Shown here piece by piece: positions 39,701-47,537 of a stretch of DNA of 64,000 nucleotides. The translations under genes were made by a program, and so were the position numbers. Numbering within the stretch: the stretch's first letter is position 1; each line of letters starts with the position of its first letter. Source of the DNA: Marinifilum sp. D737 (lineage in GTDB: Bacteria; Bacteroidota; Bacteroidia; Bacteroidales; Marinifilaceae); NCBI RefSeq assembly GCF_026672275.1, contig NZ_JANQCD010000008.1, forward strand, positions 85,596 to 149,595, given 5' to 3'. Below the pieces are notes generated by a model that searched no databases, had not been told where the DNA came from, and saw only the letters and a program-made list of their open reading frames with translations.

Positions 39701-40902
39701 GTGTATTTAAATCACCAATACCTGATTTCAGACAGCAGGCTAAAAATCATCTGGAACAGATACTGATTTCATTTAAAGCTAAAAATAAGGTAGTAACGCA
39801 GAATGTAAACCATTACAGGAAATCTGGTGAAACCTTTAAAAAAGTACAACTTACACCTCGTGGACAGCTACATAAAGAAACAGTTTATGGAAGGATAATA
39901 GAGCAGGGGATAAAAGAGGAAAAATTAGGTGCCAAAATGACTTTTGAAACAGCACTTAAAGTATGCAAACCAAAATACAAGGATGCCATTTTAAGACGCT
40001 TGGCTGAATTCGGGAACGATGCAAAGAAAGCATTTACCGGAAAAAATGCGGTTGCAAAGAATCCAGTTTATACCGATGCTGCAAAACAAGAACAAGTGCC
40101 TGAAAAGGTAAAAATTCATGTAGCAGAAGAGAATTATACCATTAGAAAGGAAATAGGACCTGATTTAAAATTGGATAAGGTAATAGATAAAGGTGTAAAA
40201 AGAATTTTGAGTGCCAGATTGGAAGAGTTTGGAGGCAATGCGAAGGAAGCCTTCTCAAATCTCGATAAAAATCCAATTTGGTTGAACAAAAAAGCAGGTA
40301 TATCCATTAAACGAGTAAGTATATCAGGAGTGAAAAATGCAGAAGCCTTACACGATCAGAAAGATCACAAAGGCAATTTAATATTGGATGCTGTAGGTGA
40401 AACCAAACCTGTTGATTTTGTAAGTACAGGTAACAATCATCATGTAGCTATTTACAGGGATAACAAAGGGAAATTGCAAGAGCAGGTTGTTTCTTTTTAT
40501 GAGGCTGTTGCCAGGGTAAATGCAGGCGTTTCTGTGATTGATTACGACTATAAGAAGAAGGAAGGATGGCAATTTTTATTTACCATGAAGCAAAATGAAA
40601 TGTTTGTTTTCCCTGCAGATGGTTTTGATCCAAATGAAAAGGATTTGATGGATGAAAAGAATGCAAGAGAGATTTCGAAGCATTTGTTTAGAGTTCAAAA
40701 GTTCACAATAAAAGATTATTTTTTCAGACATCATTTGGAAACTAATGTGGAAATGAATTCAAAGTTGAAAGATGTTGCATATAAACGAATTTCATTAAAT
40801 GGATTAGAAGGAGTAATAAAAGTAAGAATAAACCATTTGGGACAAATTGTTCATGTAGGAGAAGAAGTTCAACAAAAACAAGAATTAGAAATGAGTATCT
40901 AA
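36739..40902 (+). CDS. cas9: Cas9 endonuclease, type II-C
   Basis: RNA-guided DNA endonuclease, 1387 aa. RuvC-I at the N-terminus with Asp8 (LGLDLGTTSIGWALV), arginine-rich bridge helix (LKRGARRNLQRYKQRRKNL, about 55-75), REC lobe, RuvC-II with Glu677 (VRIELARELKKS), HNH with catalytic His762 (DIEHIIPKAVLFDDSFSNK) and RuvC-III with His937 and Asp940 (HHAMDALTAAF). All catalytic residues are present. The C-terminal part (about 1000-1387) is the wedge and PAM-interacting region and holds two related units (about 1083-1112 and 1155-1184). It is long for II-C but usual for the Bacteroidota branch. cas1 follows after 10 bp; no csn2 or cas4 is present, hence II-C. Confidence 0.97.
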   Translation: MKKILGLDLGTTSIGWALVNEAENECEQSEIIKLGVRVNPLTTDEQTDFEKGNPLSVNADRTLKRGARRNLQRYKQRRKNLHDLLAKSGIITKDTVLTEEGNFTTHETWRLRSLSASKKIEKEEFARVLLAINKKRGYRSSRKAKNEEEGSVIDGMAIAKELYDNQLTPGQYVLNLLKDGRKYIPEFYRSDLKLELDAIWNYQKQYHPDILTDEFYKKLEGQGQQNTRKLFLAVYQIYTAENKGKREQVKLQHYQWRVDALQQQLPIEVVAYVLVEINNNLNKSSGYLGAISDRSKELYFEKETIGQNLYRQLQENFHGSLKNKVFYRQDYLDEFEQIWETQAQYYKELTPELKEEVRDVVIFYQRKLKSQKHLISNCEFEPKHKAIPKSSPLFQEFKIWCLVNSVELQNQKSKEQRKLDETERQLLFEELNVRGDLSQDQVLKCLELPKNEWKLNYKEGLSGNTTNQQLYGVYQLVAEYEGYGFDWAKKSAREINEELKAIFPEIGLSEDLLRFDADIKGNEFDKQAAYQLWHLIYSVEDDEKISEEDQFVYGNSAVALKKKLHKAFGFQPQYAAMLANLNLQQDYGQLSARAIKKIYPYLKKGFLYSEACNEAGYNHSHSLNAEELASRELKDQLNLLPKNSLRNPVVEKILNQMVNLVNQVIEVYGKPHEVRIELARELKKSAEERKRMTQGINDAKRRNEEIVKLLRKPPFNVSNPTRNDIIRYRLYEELSENGYKTLFSNQYIEPSRLFSKDIDIEHIIPKAVLFDDSFSNKTLAFRAVNLEKGDSTGYDFMKGKYSADLPNYKNRVETLYAAWQKSQKSKQVKGINKAKYEKLLMKVADLPKDFIERDLRNSQYIAKKAKQLLMEVIRTVNTTSGSVTDRLREDWGLVNVMKELNLPKYKALGLTEDQERKDNKKVLVIKDWTKRNDHRHHAMDALTAAFTTYDHVQYLNNLHASREKESKLYGIRNKITTTLDTKSGRKKRVFKSPIPDFRQQAKNHLEQILISFKAKNKVVTQNVNHYRKSGETFKKVQLTPRGQLHKETVYGRIIEQGIKEEKLGAKMTFETALKVCKPKYKDAILRRLAEFGNDAKKAFTGKNAVAKNPVYTDAAKQEQVPEKVKIHVAEENYTIRKEIGPDLKLDKVIDKGVKRILSARLEEFGGNAKEAFSNLDKNPIWLNKKAGISIKRVSISGVKNAEALHDQKDHKGNLILDAVGETKPVDFVSTGNNHHVAIYRDNKGKLQEQVVSFYEAVARVNAGVSVIDYDYKKKEGWQFLFTMKQNEMFVFPADGFDPNEKDLMDEKNAREISKHLFRVQKFTIKDYFFRHHLETNVEMNSKLKDVAYKRISLNGLEGVIKVRINHLGQIVHVGEEVQQKQELEMSI

Positions 40903-40912
40903 TAATGTAATC

Positions 40913-41839
40913 ATGATCAAACGTACATTGTATTTTGGAAATCCTGCCTACTTGAGAAGACAGGACAAACAATTGAAAGTTTTAAAGCCAGAACAAAGCA
41001 AGGCGGTAGCCAGCATTCCCATTGAAGATATTGGAGTGGTGGTTTTGGATCATCCGCAGGTAACCGTTAGCCAGGCTTTGCTTTCGGAATTGGTGCTAAA
41101 CAATGTGGCAGTTTTATCCTGTAACGAGAAACATCACCCTGTGGGTTTGTTAATGCCTTTGGCTGGCAACTCATTGCAATCGGAGCGTTTTAGAATTCAA
41201 ATTGCAGCCTCTGAGCCTTTAAAAAAGAACTTGTGGGCTCAGACCGTTGCTGCCAAGCTGGCCAATCAGGCCGATGTATTGGAACAAATGGGAAAGGAGG
41301 CCAAAAGATTACACGCTTTGATTCCTCAGATTAAATCGGGCGATTCGGATAATATAGAAGGACGTGCTGCCAAAGTGTATTGGGATTTGCTTTTGGGTGA
41401 TGATGATTTTGTCCGGGAGCGTTTCGGAAAGGCACCTAATCCTCAATTAAACTATGCCTATGCCTTAATACGCGCAGCGGTTGCTCGTGCTTTGGTGAGT
41501 AGTGGCATGCTGCCCACTTTGGGCATTTTTCATCGCAACAAATACAATGCTTACTGTTTGGCTGATGATATTATGGAACCTTACCGTCCGTTTTGCGACC
41601 AATTGGTATTGCCCATGTATTACGAGGGAGAGTTTAGGTCGGAAGACTTAACAACCGATCAGAAATCAAAATTGTTGAGTGTATTAACCTGTGACGTGTT
41701 GATAGGTGGTAAGAAAAGTCCCTTAATGACAGCCATTAGCCGAACTACCAATTCTTTGTTCGAATGTTTTGCAGGAGAGCGTCGTAAAATCCTCTATCCC
41801 GATTTTTATGAGTCACGAAGCTTTAAGCCAATATCGTAG
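40913..41839 (+). CDS. cas1: Cas1 CRISPR integrase
   Basis: Metal-dependent integrase that inserts new spacers together with Cas2. The 308-residue protein has an N-terminal beta domain and the C-terminal helical catalytic domain. The three metal ligands of the family are in place: Glu149 ([13 protein letters not shown]), His207 ([12 protein letters not shown]) and Glu222 ([10 protein letters not shown]). The type II Cas1 start [14 protein letters not shown] is typical. It lies between cas9 and cas2, and its end overlaps the probable cas2 start by 32 bp, indicating a tightly coupled operon. Confidence 0.97.
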   Translation: MIKRTLYFGNPAYLRRQDKQLKVLKPEQSKAVASIPIEDIGVVVLDHPQVTVSQALLSELVLNNVAVLSCNEKHHPVGLLMPLAGNSLQSERFRIQIAASEPLKKNLWAQTVAAKLANQADVLEQMGKEAKRLHALIPQIKSGDSDNIEGRAAKVYWDLLLGDDDFVRERFGKAPNPQLNYAYALIRAAVARALVSSGMLPTLGIFHRNKYNAYCLADDIMEPYRPFCDQLVLPMYYEGEFRSEDLTTDQKSKLLSVLTCDVLIGGKKSPLMTAISRTTNSLFECFAGERRKILYPDFYESRSFKPIS

Positions 41840-42146
41840 CATGTGGGTACTGGTGTTTTTCGACTTGCCTACCGATACCAAAAAGGAGAGGAAGGCAGCA
41901 GGCCGATTTCGAAAGGAATTGTTGAAGGATGGATTTACCATGTTTCAGTTTTCAATTTATATGAGAACCTGTCCATCTCGCGAAAATGCCGATGTTCATG
42001 CCAAACGTGTAAAACATTTGTTGCCCGAACATGGACATGTCGGAATTCTAAAAATCACCGACAAGCAATTTGCAGCCATGGAATTGTTTTACAGTAGAGA
42101 AACCGCTGATAAACCCGATGTGGTACAGCAATTACAGCTTTTCTAG
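41808..42146 (+). CDS. cas2: Cas2 CRISPR adaptation protein
   Basis: Ferredoxin-fold dimer that bridges two Cas1 dimers. The core motif [16 protein letters not shown] carries the conserved Asp, followed by [16 protein letters not shown] and a C-terminal strand near ILKITDKQF. At 112 aa, the length is normal. The frame is open to 41769, but the ATG at 41808 gives the usual short N-terminal helix ([13 protein letters not shown]) and overlaps cas1 by 32 bp; an ATG at 41841 is the minimal alternative. It is the last cas gene, followed by a symmetrical terminator and the array. Confidence 0.95.
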   Translation: MSHEALSQYRSMWVLVFFDLPTDTKKERKAAGRFRKELLKDGFTMFQFSIYMRTCPSRENADVHAKRVKHLLPEHGHVGILKITDKQFAAMELFYSRETADKPDVVQQLQLF

Positions 42147-42224
42147 TTGTAATTGCTAGGATCTTGGACGAAGCAATCTGTTAGATTTTGGCAGTATTAG
42201 AATTCAAAAAATCTCCATAACAAG

Positions 42225-42255
42225 AAAACCCGAAGTTCGAAAGCCTCGGGTTTTT
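42225..42255. terminator. Bidirectional terminator between cas2 and the array
   Basis: AAAACCCGA pairs with TCGGGTTTTT around a 14-nt loop; the A run on one side and the T run on the other make it work in both directions. It suits the convergent cas operon (plus) and crRNA transcription (minus). Confidence 0.75.
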
Positions 42256-42308
42256 CATTTCTAATGTGTTTTACAACTTTCTTATTGTGAGATACTTTCC
42301 CTTGATAG
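42256..42308. other. Probable CRISPR leader (adaptation end)
   Basis: A short AT-rich stretch adjoining the first perfect repeat on the cas2 side. Repeats are uniform here and degenerate only at the far end, so new spacers are probably added at this edge (inference). Confidence 0.5.
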
Positions 42309-45300
42309 GTTGTAATTCAACACATCAAAGATACATTCTGCAAGCAAATCACAACTGTTATTTAATACTCCAATAGGCAAAATAAGTTGTAATTCAACAC
42401 ATCAAAGATACATTCTGCAAGCAAATCACAACAAACTTTAATCTCTGCGCCACATGTCTGTTGTTGTAATTCAACACATCAAAGATACATTCTGCAAGCA
42501 AATCACAACGGATGTTAACGGTAATTATACCATTAACGGGTTGTAATTCAACACATCAAAGATACATTCTGCAAGCAAATCACAACGATATTATGCGCTT
42601 CGTTGAATTTCAACATGTTGTAATTCAACACATCAAAGATACATTCTGCAAGCAAATCACAACTCTCCCTGAATTCAGTGGTTCGTTTTCAAGGTTGTAA
42701 TTCAACACATCAAAGATACATTCTGCAAGCAAATCACAACTATTAGTGGTTTGTGAACTCCTTAACTCCTGTTGTAATTCAACACATCAAAGATACATTC
42801 TGCAAGCAAATCACAACACAATAAACGGAATAGAAACAGGGCTTAACGTTGTAATTCAACACATCAAAGATACATTCTGCAAGCAAATCACAACTATCGT
42901 ACTCACTTAATCTGGCCTTTACTTGTTGTAATTCAACACATCAAAGATACATTCTGCAAGCAAATCACAACTGCGCTTTGTGTGCCTTTCCATCTGCTTA
43001 AGTTGTAATTCAACACATCAAAGATACATTCTGCAAGCAAATCACAACCTGGTGTGACAAATATCCAACCATCTCGAGTTGTAATTCAACACATCAAAGA
43101 TACATTCTGCAAGCAAATCACAACAATAGGCTCTTCTATAATGTTATAAATTCTGTTGTAATTCAACACATCAAAGATACATTCTGCAAGCAAATCACAA
43201 CTGAAGATGTTAATGAATTGAAAGAAGTTATGTTGTAATTCAACACATCAAAGATACATTCTGCAAGCAAATCACAACTATTGCTAAAGCATTAAATGAA
43301 GGTTGGTTGTTGTAATTCAACACATCAAAGATACATTCTGCAAGCAAATCACAACTGCATTAAAGCAAGCTTATTTTCAAAATCAGTTGTAATTCAACAC
43401 ATCAAAGATACATTCTGCAAGCAAATCACAACAGTAATTCTAATTGAGTTGAAACAATCGGCGTTGTAATTCAACACATCAAAGATACATTCTGCAAGCA
43501 AATCACAACTATCCTCCACCTGCTCCTCGAATTCGTAATGTTGTAATTCAACACATCAAAGATACATTCTGCAAGCAAATCACAACAATACTCCAAAGTC
43601 TTATTAGCTTCGTTGTGTTGTAATTCAACACATCAAAGATACATTCTGCAAGCAAATCACAACACATGCTAATATCGCAGATGCCAAAGGTGAGTTGTAA
43701 TTCAACACATCAAAGATACATTCTGCAAGCAAATCACAACTATAAAGTAGTTCTAATACATTTTAAAAGCGTTGTAATTCAACACATCAAAGATACATTC
43801 TGCAAGCAAATCACAACATCTGATCGAATCCATTTATTCTATACTTCGTTGTAATTCAACACATCAAAGATACATTCTGCAAGCAAATCACAACCGCCTG
43901 TGTGAAAGGGTTGGCAAAATCAGTGTTGTAATTCAACACATCAAAGATACATTCTGCAAGCAAATCACAACTGTGAGTAATGAGGGCAAATACAAAGCAA
44001 GGTTGTAATTCAACACATCAAAGATACATTCTGCAAGCAAATCACAACAGAAAAGTTCTTTCATAAAGTCTTAATCTGGTTGTAATTCAACACATCAAAG
44101 ATACATTCTGCAAGCAAATCACAACCTTCATGTATTTCAATTTGAAAAAATCAAGGTTGTAATTCAACACATCAAAGATACATTCTGCAAGCAAATCACA
44201 ACACCTCCATTGGGAATGCTTCTCAATAACATGTTGTAATTCAACACATCAAAGATACATTCTGCAAGCAAATCACAACGTGAGGCTCAAAGACAACCCA
44301 ATCTACAAAGTTGTAATTCAACACATCAAAGATACATTCTGCAAGCAAATCACAACGGATGTTGTGTTAATCTGTGTAAAGTTATAGTTGTAATTCAACA
44401 CATCAAAGATACATTCTGCAAGCAAATCACAACTGATCTATTACTTCAATTTTTGCCATCTGCGTTGTAATTCAACACATCAAAGATACATTCTGCAAGC
44501 AAATCACAACATATTGATAAAGCTGAACTGCGATTATTAGGTTGTAATTCAACACATCAAAGATACATTCTGCAAGCAAATCACAACTCATTGACTGAAT
44601 TTTTGTACAAACCGAATGTTGTAATTCAACACATCAAAGATACATTCTGCAAGCAAATCACAACATTGTGAGGCGGTGAAAGTAAAACATGCTCGTTGTA
44701 ATTCAACACATCAAAGATACATTCTGCAAGCAAATCACAACTTTAATAGTGTTAAACAATAGTGGGTACATGTTGTAATTCAACACATCAAAGATACATT
44801 CTGCAAGCAAATCACAACAAACTGGGGCGTTGTCTTTTTTAGCCTTTAAAGTTGTAATTCAACACATCAAAGATACATTCTGCAAGCAAATCACAACTTG
44901 CTGCTTCAAGCAACAAATAATCTTCAGGTTGTAATTCAACACATCAAAGATACATTCTGCAAGCAAATCACAACCATCTGCATCGAATAAGCCGCCAAGA
45001 TAAAGTTGTAATTCAACACATCAAAGATACATTCTGCAAGCAAATCACAACTCTTAATATGTAAATCTCATTGTTTTCATTGTTGTAATTCAACACATCA
45101 AAGATACATTCTGCAAGCAAATCACAACCACTATTGAGAACGGGAGACACCGCCTAACGTTGTAATTCAACACATCAAAGATACATTCTGTAAGCAAATC
45201 ACAACTTGGTTTTGGAACTATTCTGTTTGGCCCTAGTTGTAATTCAACACATCAAAGATACATTCTGTAAGCAAATCACAACTAGATATATATGCAAGCG

Positions 45301-45402
45301 GGCAGTTAGAGAGTTGTAATTCAACACATCAAAGATACATGCATGATTCATAAATTTAATATAGAGGAATCATGAAAGATGTTACTGCAAGCGAATTACA
45401 AC
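42309..45402 (-). CRISPR. Type II-C CRISPR array, 39 intact 47-bp repeats plus one interrupted repeat
   Basis: Repeat of 47 bp; on the plus strand it begins GTTGTAATTCAACACATC and ends GCAAGCAAATCACAAC. I counted 39 intact copies (first at 42309, last starting at 45236), period 77 bp, and one split copy at 45313. The 39 spacers are 30 bp except one of 29 (before 43078) and one of 32 (before 44851). Repeats are identical except the two starting at 45159 and 45236, which carry T for C (CTGTAAGC). The tracrRNA strand shows that crRNAs are read from the minus strand, towards cas2. In that orientation each repeat has TTG at positions 2-4 and TATCTTTG at 23-30, a promoter-like pair. Confidence 0.98.
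45313..45402. repeat. Terminal CRISPR repeat split by a 44-bp insertion
   Basis: The first 28 bases of the repeat are intact (45313-45340), then 44 extra bases, then 18 bases that complete it with two changes (45385-45402). The insert contains the perfect inverted repeat CATGATTC (45342-45349) and GAATCATG (45367-45374). An imperfect direct repeat AAAGATACAT/AAAGATGTTA flanks it. Either a small hairpin element inserted or two degenerate repeats fused. Confidence 0.8.
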
Positions 45403-45415
45403 ATAACATGAAGTT

Positions 45416-45736
45416 TTATTTTTCTTTTAATAAAACATTTTCATAGTATTTCTTTTTATGGATACACCTAATTTGCTTATTTCTTTCTAAAAAATAATAT
45501 TTAATGAACTCACTAGGTTTTTTGTTTTTAAGATCTTTTGGAATAGGTCGTGTAGGAATATAGTTTTCACGAAAATAAGAAACTACTATAGAGTCATTGT
45601 TTGTTTTTTCTTTCAAGAAACTTAAAACTTCATAACAATAACCATCTAGAATTATAAGATTAGTATCAATTATCTTAATTGGCTTTTCTTGAGGAAATAG
45701 AAAAGCAAAAAATACTATTAGCAAAACATTCTTCAT
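45416..45736 (-). CDS. Small exported hypothetical protein
   Basis: A 106-residue protein starting MKNVLLIVFFAFLFP, a short signal peptide or membrane anchor; the rest is strongly basic and charged (many Lys, Tyr) and contains three cysteines. The frame is open to 45769 only through a TTG, so ATG at 45736 is chosen. It starts 29 bp after the stop of the double-glycine peptide gene on the same strand and ends 14 bp from the CRISPR array, so its transcript could run into the array. No family was recognised. An immunity-type partner for the peptide is possible but unsupported. Confidence 0.55.
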   Translation of the reverse strand: MKNVLLIVFFAFLFPQEKPIKIIDTNLIILDGYCYEVLSFLKEKTNNDSIVVSYFRENYIPTRPIPKDLKNKKPSEFIKYYFLERNKQIRCIHKKKYYENVLLKEK

Positions 45737-45765
45737 AATAACAAATAAAATGAAAGGTTGAAAAA

Positions 45766-45918
45766 TCAAGTTGTTCTGGAAAGATATCTTCTATAGCGCA
45801 CGCCATCTTCCCACCATTCTTCGTAAAATCCTATATTATCTTCTCCAAAAGTAGAAGCTGTTTTTATACCTCCTAAAGCTTCTTTTAATTCTATGTTGTT
45901 TAATGGTTCAAACATCAT
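45766..45918 (-). CDS. Short peptide with a double-glycine leader (bacteriocin-like)
   Basis: A 50-residue frame beginning at two ATGs (45918, 45915). The N-terminus MMFEPLNNIELKEALGG fits the leader consensus of peptides cut by peptidase-C39 ABC exporters: Leu at -12, Glu at -8, Leu at -7, Gly-Gly at -2/-1. The predicted mature part is 33 residues, starting IKTASTFGEDN, rich in Trp, Tyr, Glu and Arg (FYEEWWEDGVRYRRYL), with no cysteine. It is followed by a small exported protein gene. No C39 transporter or modification enzyme lies in the window, so export would need one encoded elsewhere. Bacteriocin, signalling peptide and chance are all possible. Confidence 0.5.
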   Translation of the reverse strand: MMFEPLNNIELKEALGGIKTASTFGEDNIGFYEEWWEDGVRYRRYLSRTT

Positions 45919-46142
45919 ATTTTATTTAAATTAATAAAGCAATTTTCATTACTTTATTCTCTTTTTGAAAGAAAGGTAACCTTGTAAAAACTAGAATTTT
46001 ACAAATATTACATCAACAGAAGAAAATTATAGATCAATAAGCAAAAAATATCCTGTTAAGCTCAATCATTCTTCCTTTCATGAAATACTCATTTGGCTCA
46101 TATCCTTAATAAGTTTCTTTTCATCACATAAGTTTTTGAACT

Positions 46143-46598
46143 TTATTTATCGTATTTGATAATATCTCTATGCCTTTCCGATTTATAAGAGTGGCATTTC
46201 ACTGCGGAATTATTAAAAATTGTATCAAGTTTTAAATCAAAATTTAATCGATACACATTTGAATTTGATCTTGCAACAATTAAATTGTGTGCATCACCAA
46301 TTTTCATATTAAGACCAGAAATTGTGCCGACTGATCCTTGAGTAATCCCATGAAACAAGGTGTCATTGTGTCGCTATTTGAAATATATTACATCTTTGCT
46401 GGTAGTGATTCCTTTTCTTTGATTTGGTCTTAAGTCCTCAATAAAAGCAATGCTCTTAAAAGAATCATTTTGTAATAATTCTATTCTTTTTTTGTGGTTG
46501 AAGTATATGAAAACGAATATGGGAGAAAATATTGCCAATAAAATAAAAGCAAGCTTTATTCGGTCCTTTATGCCTAACTCTTTGTTCTTGTTTCCCAT
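46143..46598 (-). pseudogene. Membrane-anchored protein gene split by an in-frame amber codon
   Basis: Two consecutive pieces in the same frame are separated by a single TAG (46376-46374). Without it the product would be about 151 aa: MGNKNKELGIKDRIK, a transmembrane helix (about 16-34, LAFILLAIFSPIFVFIYF), then a soluble domain continuing across the stop (DVIYFK stop RHNDTLFHGITQGSVG) to SERHRDIIKYDK. The downstream part keeps coding character and has no further stop for 76 codons. It is either a recent nonsense mutation or a sequencing error. The family is unknown. Confidence 0.65.
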
Positions 46599-46855
46599 TT
46601 CTTAAATTATGATCTTACTGATATAGAAAACTTGAGCAGGAAGAGGTATGGGAGAACATGCTAAGCATCTTCTTGAAGCGACTGCCGCTTGCTGCATGAG
46701 AGAATTAGTGCGGCATGGCGGCTAATGGACGATCGATTTTTTGGAGAATTATTTTTAGTACAGTTCTTTAAAAGTATTTTTATGGTTCTCATAATTATTG
46801 CCGTAATTTTTTTATTTAATAATTATTGTTTATAAATTCATACTTGCTAATAAAT
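46599..46855. other. Non-coding accessory DNA
   Basis: A G+C-richer patch at 46650-46730 in AT-rich surroundings looks like a fragment of foreign DNA. A 25-codon frame there (46649 onward, MGEHAKHLLEATAACC) is too short to support. No known element was recognised. Confidence 0.4.
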
Positions 46856-46946
46856 GTCTGAACCATGATTTTAAAGGATTATGTGATGGCTTGATTTTGG
46901 GAGAATCATGAAATCGAGTTAATCAAAACTAATCATGGTTCAAGAC
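46856..46946. repeat. Inverted repeat before the GxxExxY remnant
   Basis: GTCTGAACCATGATT (46856-46870) and AATCATGGTTCAAGAC (46931-46946) are inverted copies with a perfect 12-bp core and one extra base in the right arm. Further partial copies of ATGGTTC occur at about 46780 and 46971. It could be a palindromic element or a regulatory hairpin. Confidence 0.7.
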
Positions 46947-46987
46947 TAATAAAAAGCATAAAAAATACTTATGGTTCACGATAAGTT

Positions 46988-47080
46988 ATGAAACACGAAG
47001 AACTAACATACAAAATCATTGGTTGTGACATGAGGGTACACAAATATCTTGGAAATGGATTTCAAGAGCTTGTGTATTAG
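46988..47080 (+). pseudogene. Remnant of a GxxExxY family protein gene
   Basis: Thirty codons encode MKHEELTYKIIGCDMRVHK followed by YLGNGFQELVY, the N-terminus of GxxExxY proteins (PDDEXK-like), whose name motif would be G-x-x-E-x-x-Y: here GFQELVY. A TAG stands where a glutamine codon usually follows, and no more of the gene (normally about 125 aa) is recognisable downstream. The next gene begins 30 bp later. It is a truncated leftover. Confidence 0.7.
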
Positions 47081-47109
47081 TGCGTATTGACTATTTATAG
47101 TAGAATAAA

Positions 47110-47508
47110 ATGATAAGAGTATTGAGTATCGTGACAGGAATTATTAAAATACTTGTTGGAGGATTAGCCTGTTTCGCGGGAGTTTGGCTTTGGAGTGTTT
47201 TAAACATGGAAGGAATAGGTGATATTGTTGGCTTTGCATTTCTTTTTGTTGTAATGGAATATTATGGCTTGTACTTAATCATTAGTGGTTGGAAACAAAT
47301 GGTAAATCAAGTTCTAAAAAGAAGATTATTTATATACCTTTTTCTAGGGATTAACACTTTCTTACTTATTGGATTCTTGTGGGCTTATTTTGAGAGAGGG
47401 GAAGATATGCCAGGCCTTATTGCAATTCTTGTGATTGCATTGATTTGTGTTGTTTTTGGAATTGAAGAAGCTTTTAAATTATCGAATAGCTGCAGAAATA
47501 GAAATTAA
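47110..47508 (+). CDS. Hypothetical four-helix membrane protein
   Basis: A 132-residue integral membrane protein with four predicted helices (about 5-28, 36-58, 72-92, 98-118) and short loops. The C-terminus is basic and carries two cysteines. No family was recognised. It lies 29 bp before the patatin gene on the same strand, so the two probably form an operon, and the patatin protein also has membrane helices. The pair may act together at the membrane, which is inference. Confidence 0.6.
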   Translation: MIRVLSIVTGIIKILVGGLACFAGVWLWSVLNMEGIGDIVGFAFLFVVMEYYGLYLIISGWKQMVNQVLKRRLFIYLFLGINTFLLIGFLWAYFERGEDMPGLIAILVIALICVVFGIEEAFKLSNSCRNRN

Positions 47509-47537
47509 ATTTACTAATTCAATAAATTAAACTACTT

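Noticed and set aside
41769..41807. Earlier start for cas2
   Set aside because: It would add a non-conserved segment lying inside cas1; ATG at 41808 gives the usual Cas2 N-terminus.
36739..42146. Type II-A or II-B assignment
   Set aside because: No csn2 and no cas4 gene; only cas9, cas1 and cas2 are present.
42512..43854. Short reading frames inside the array coding for repeated CNSTHQRYILQANHN
   Set aside because: They are translations of CRISPR repeats and spacers, not genes.
46649..46730. 25-codon frame in the G+C-richer patch
   Set aside because: Too short, no ribosome site, no family resemblance.
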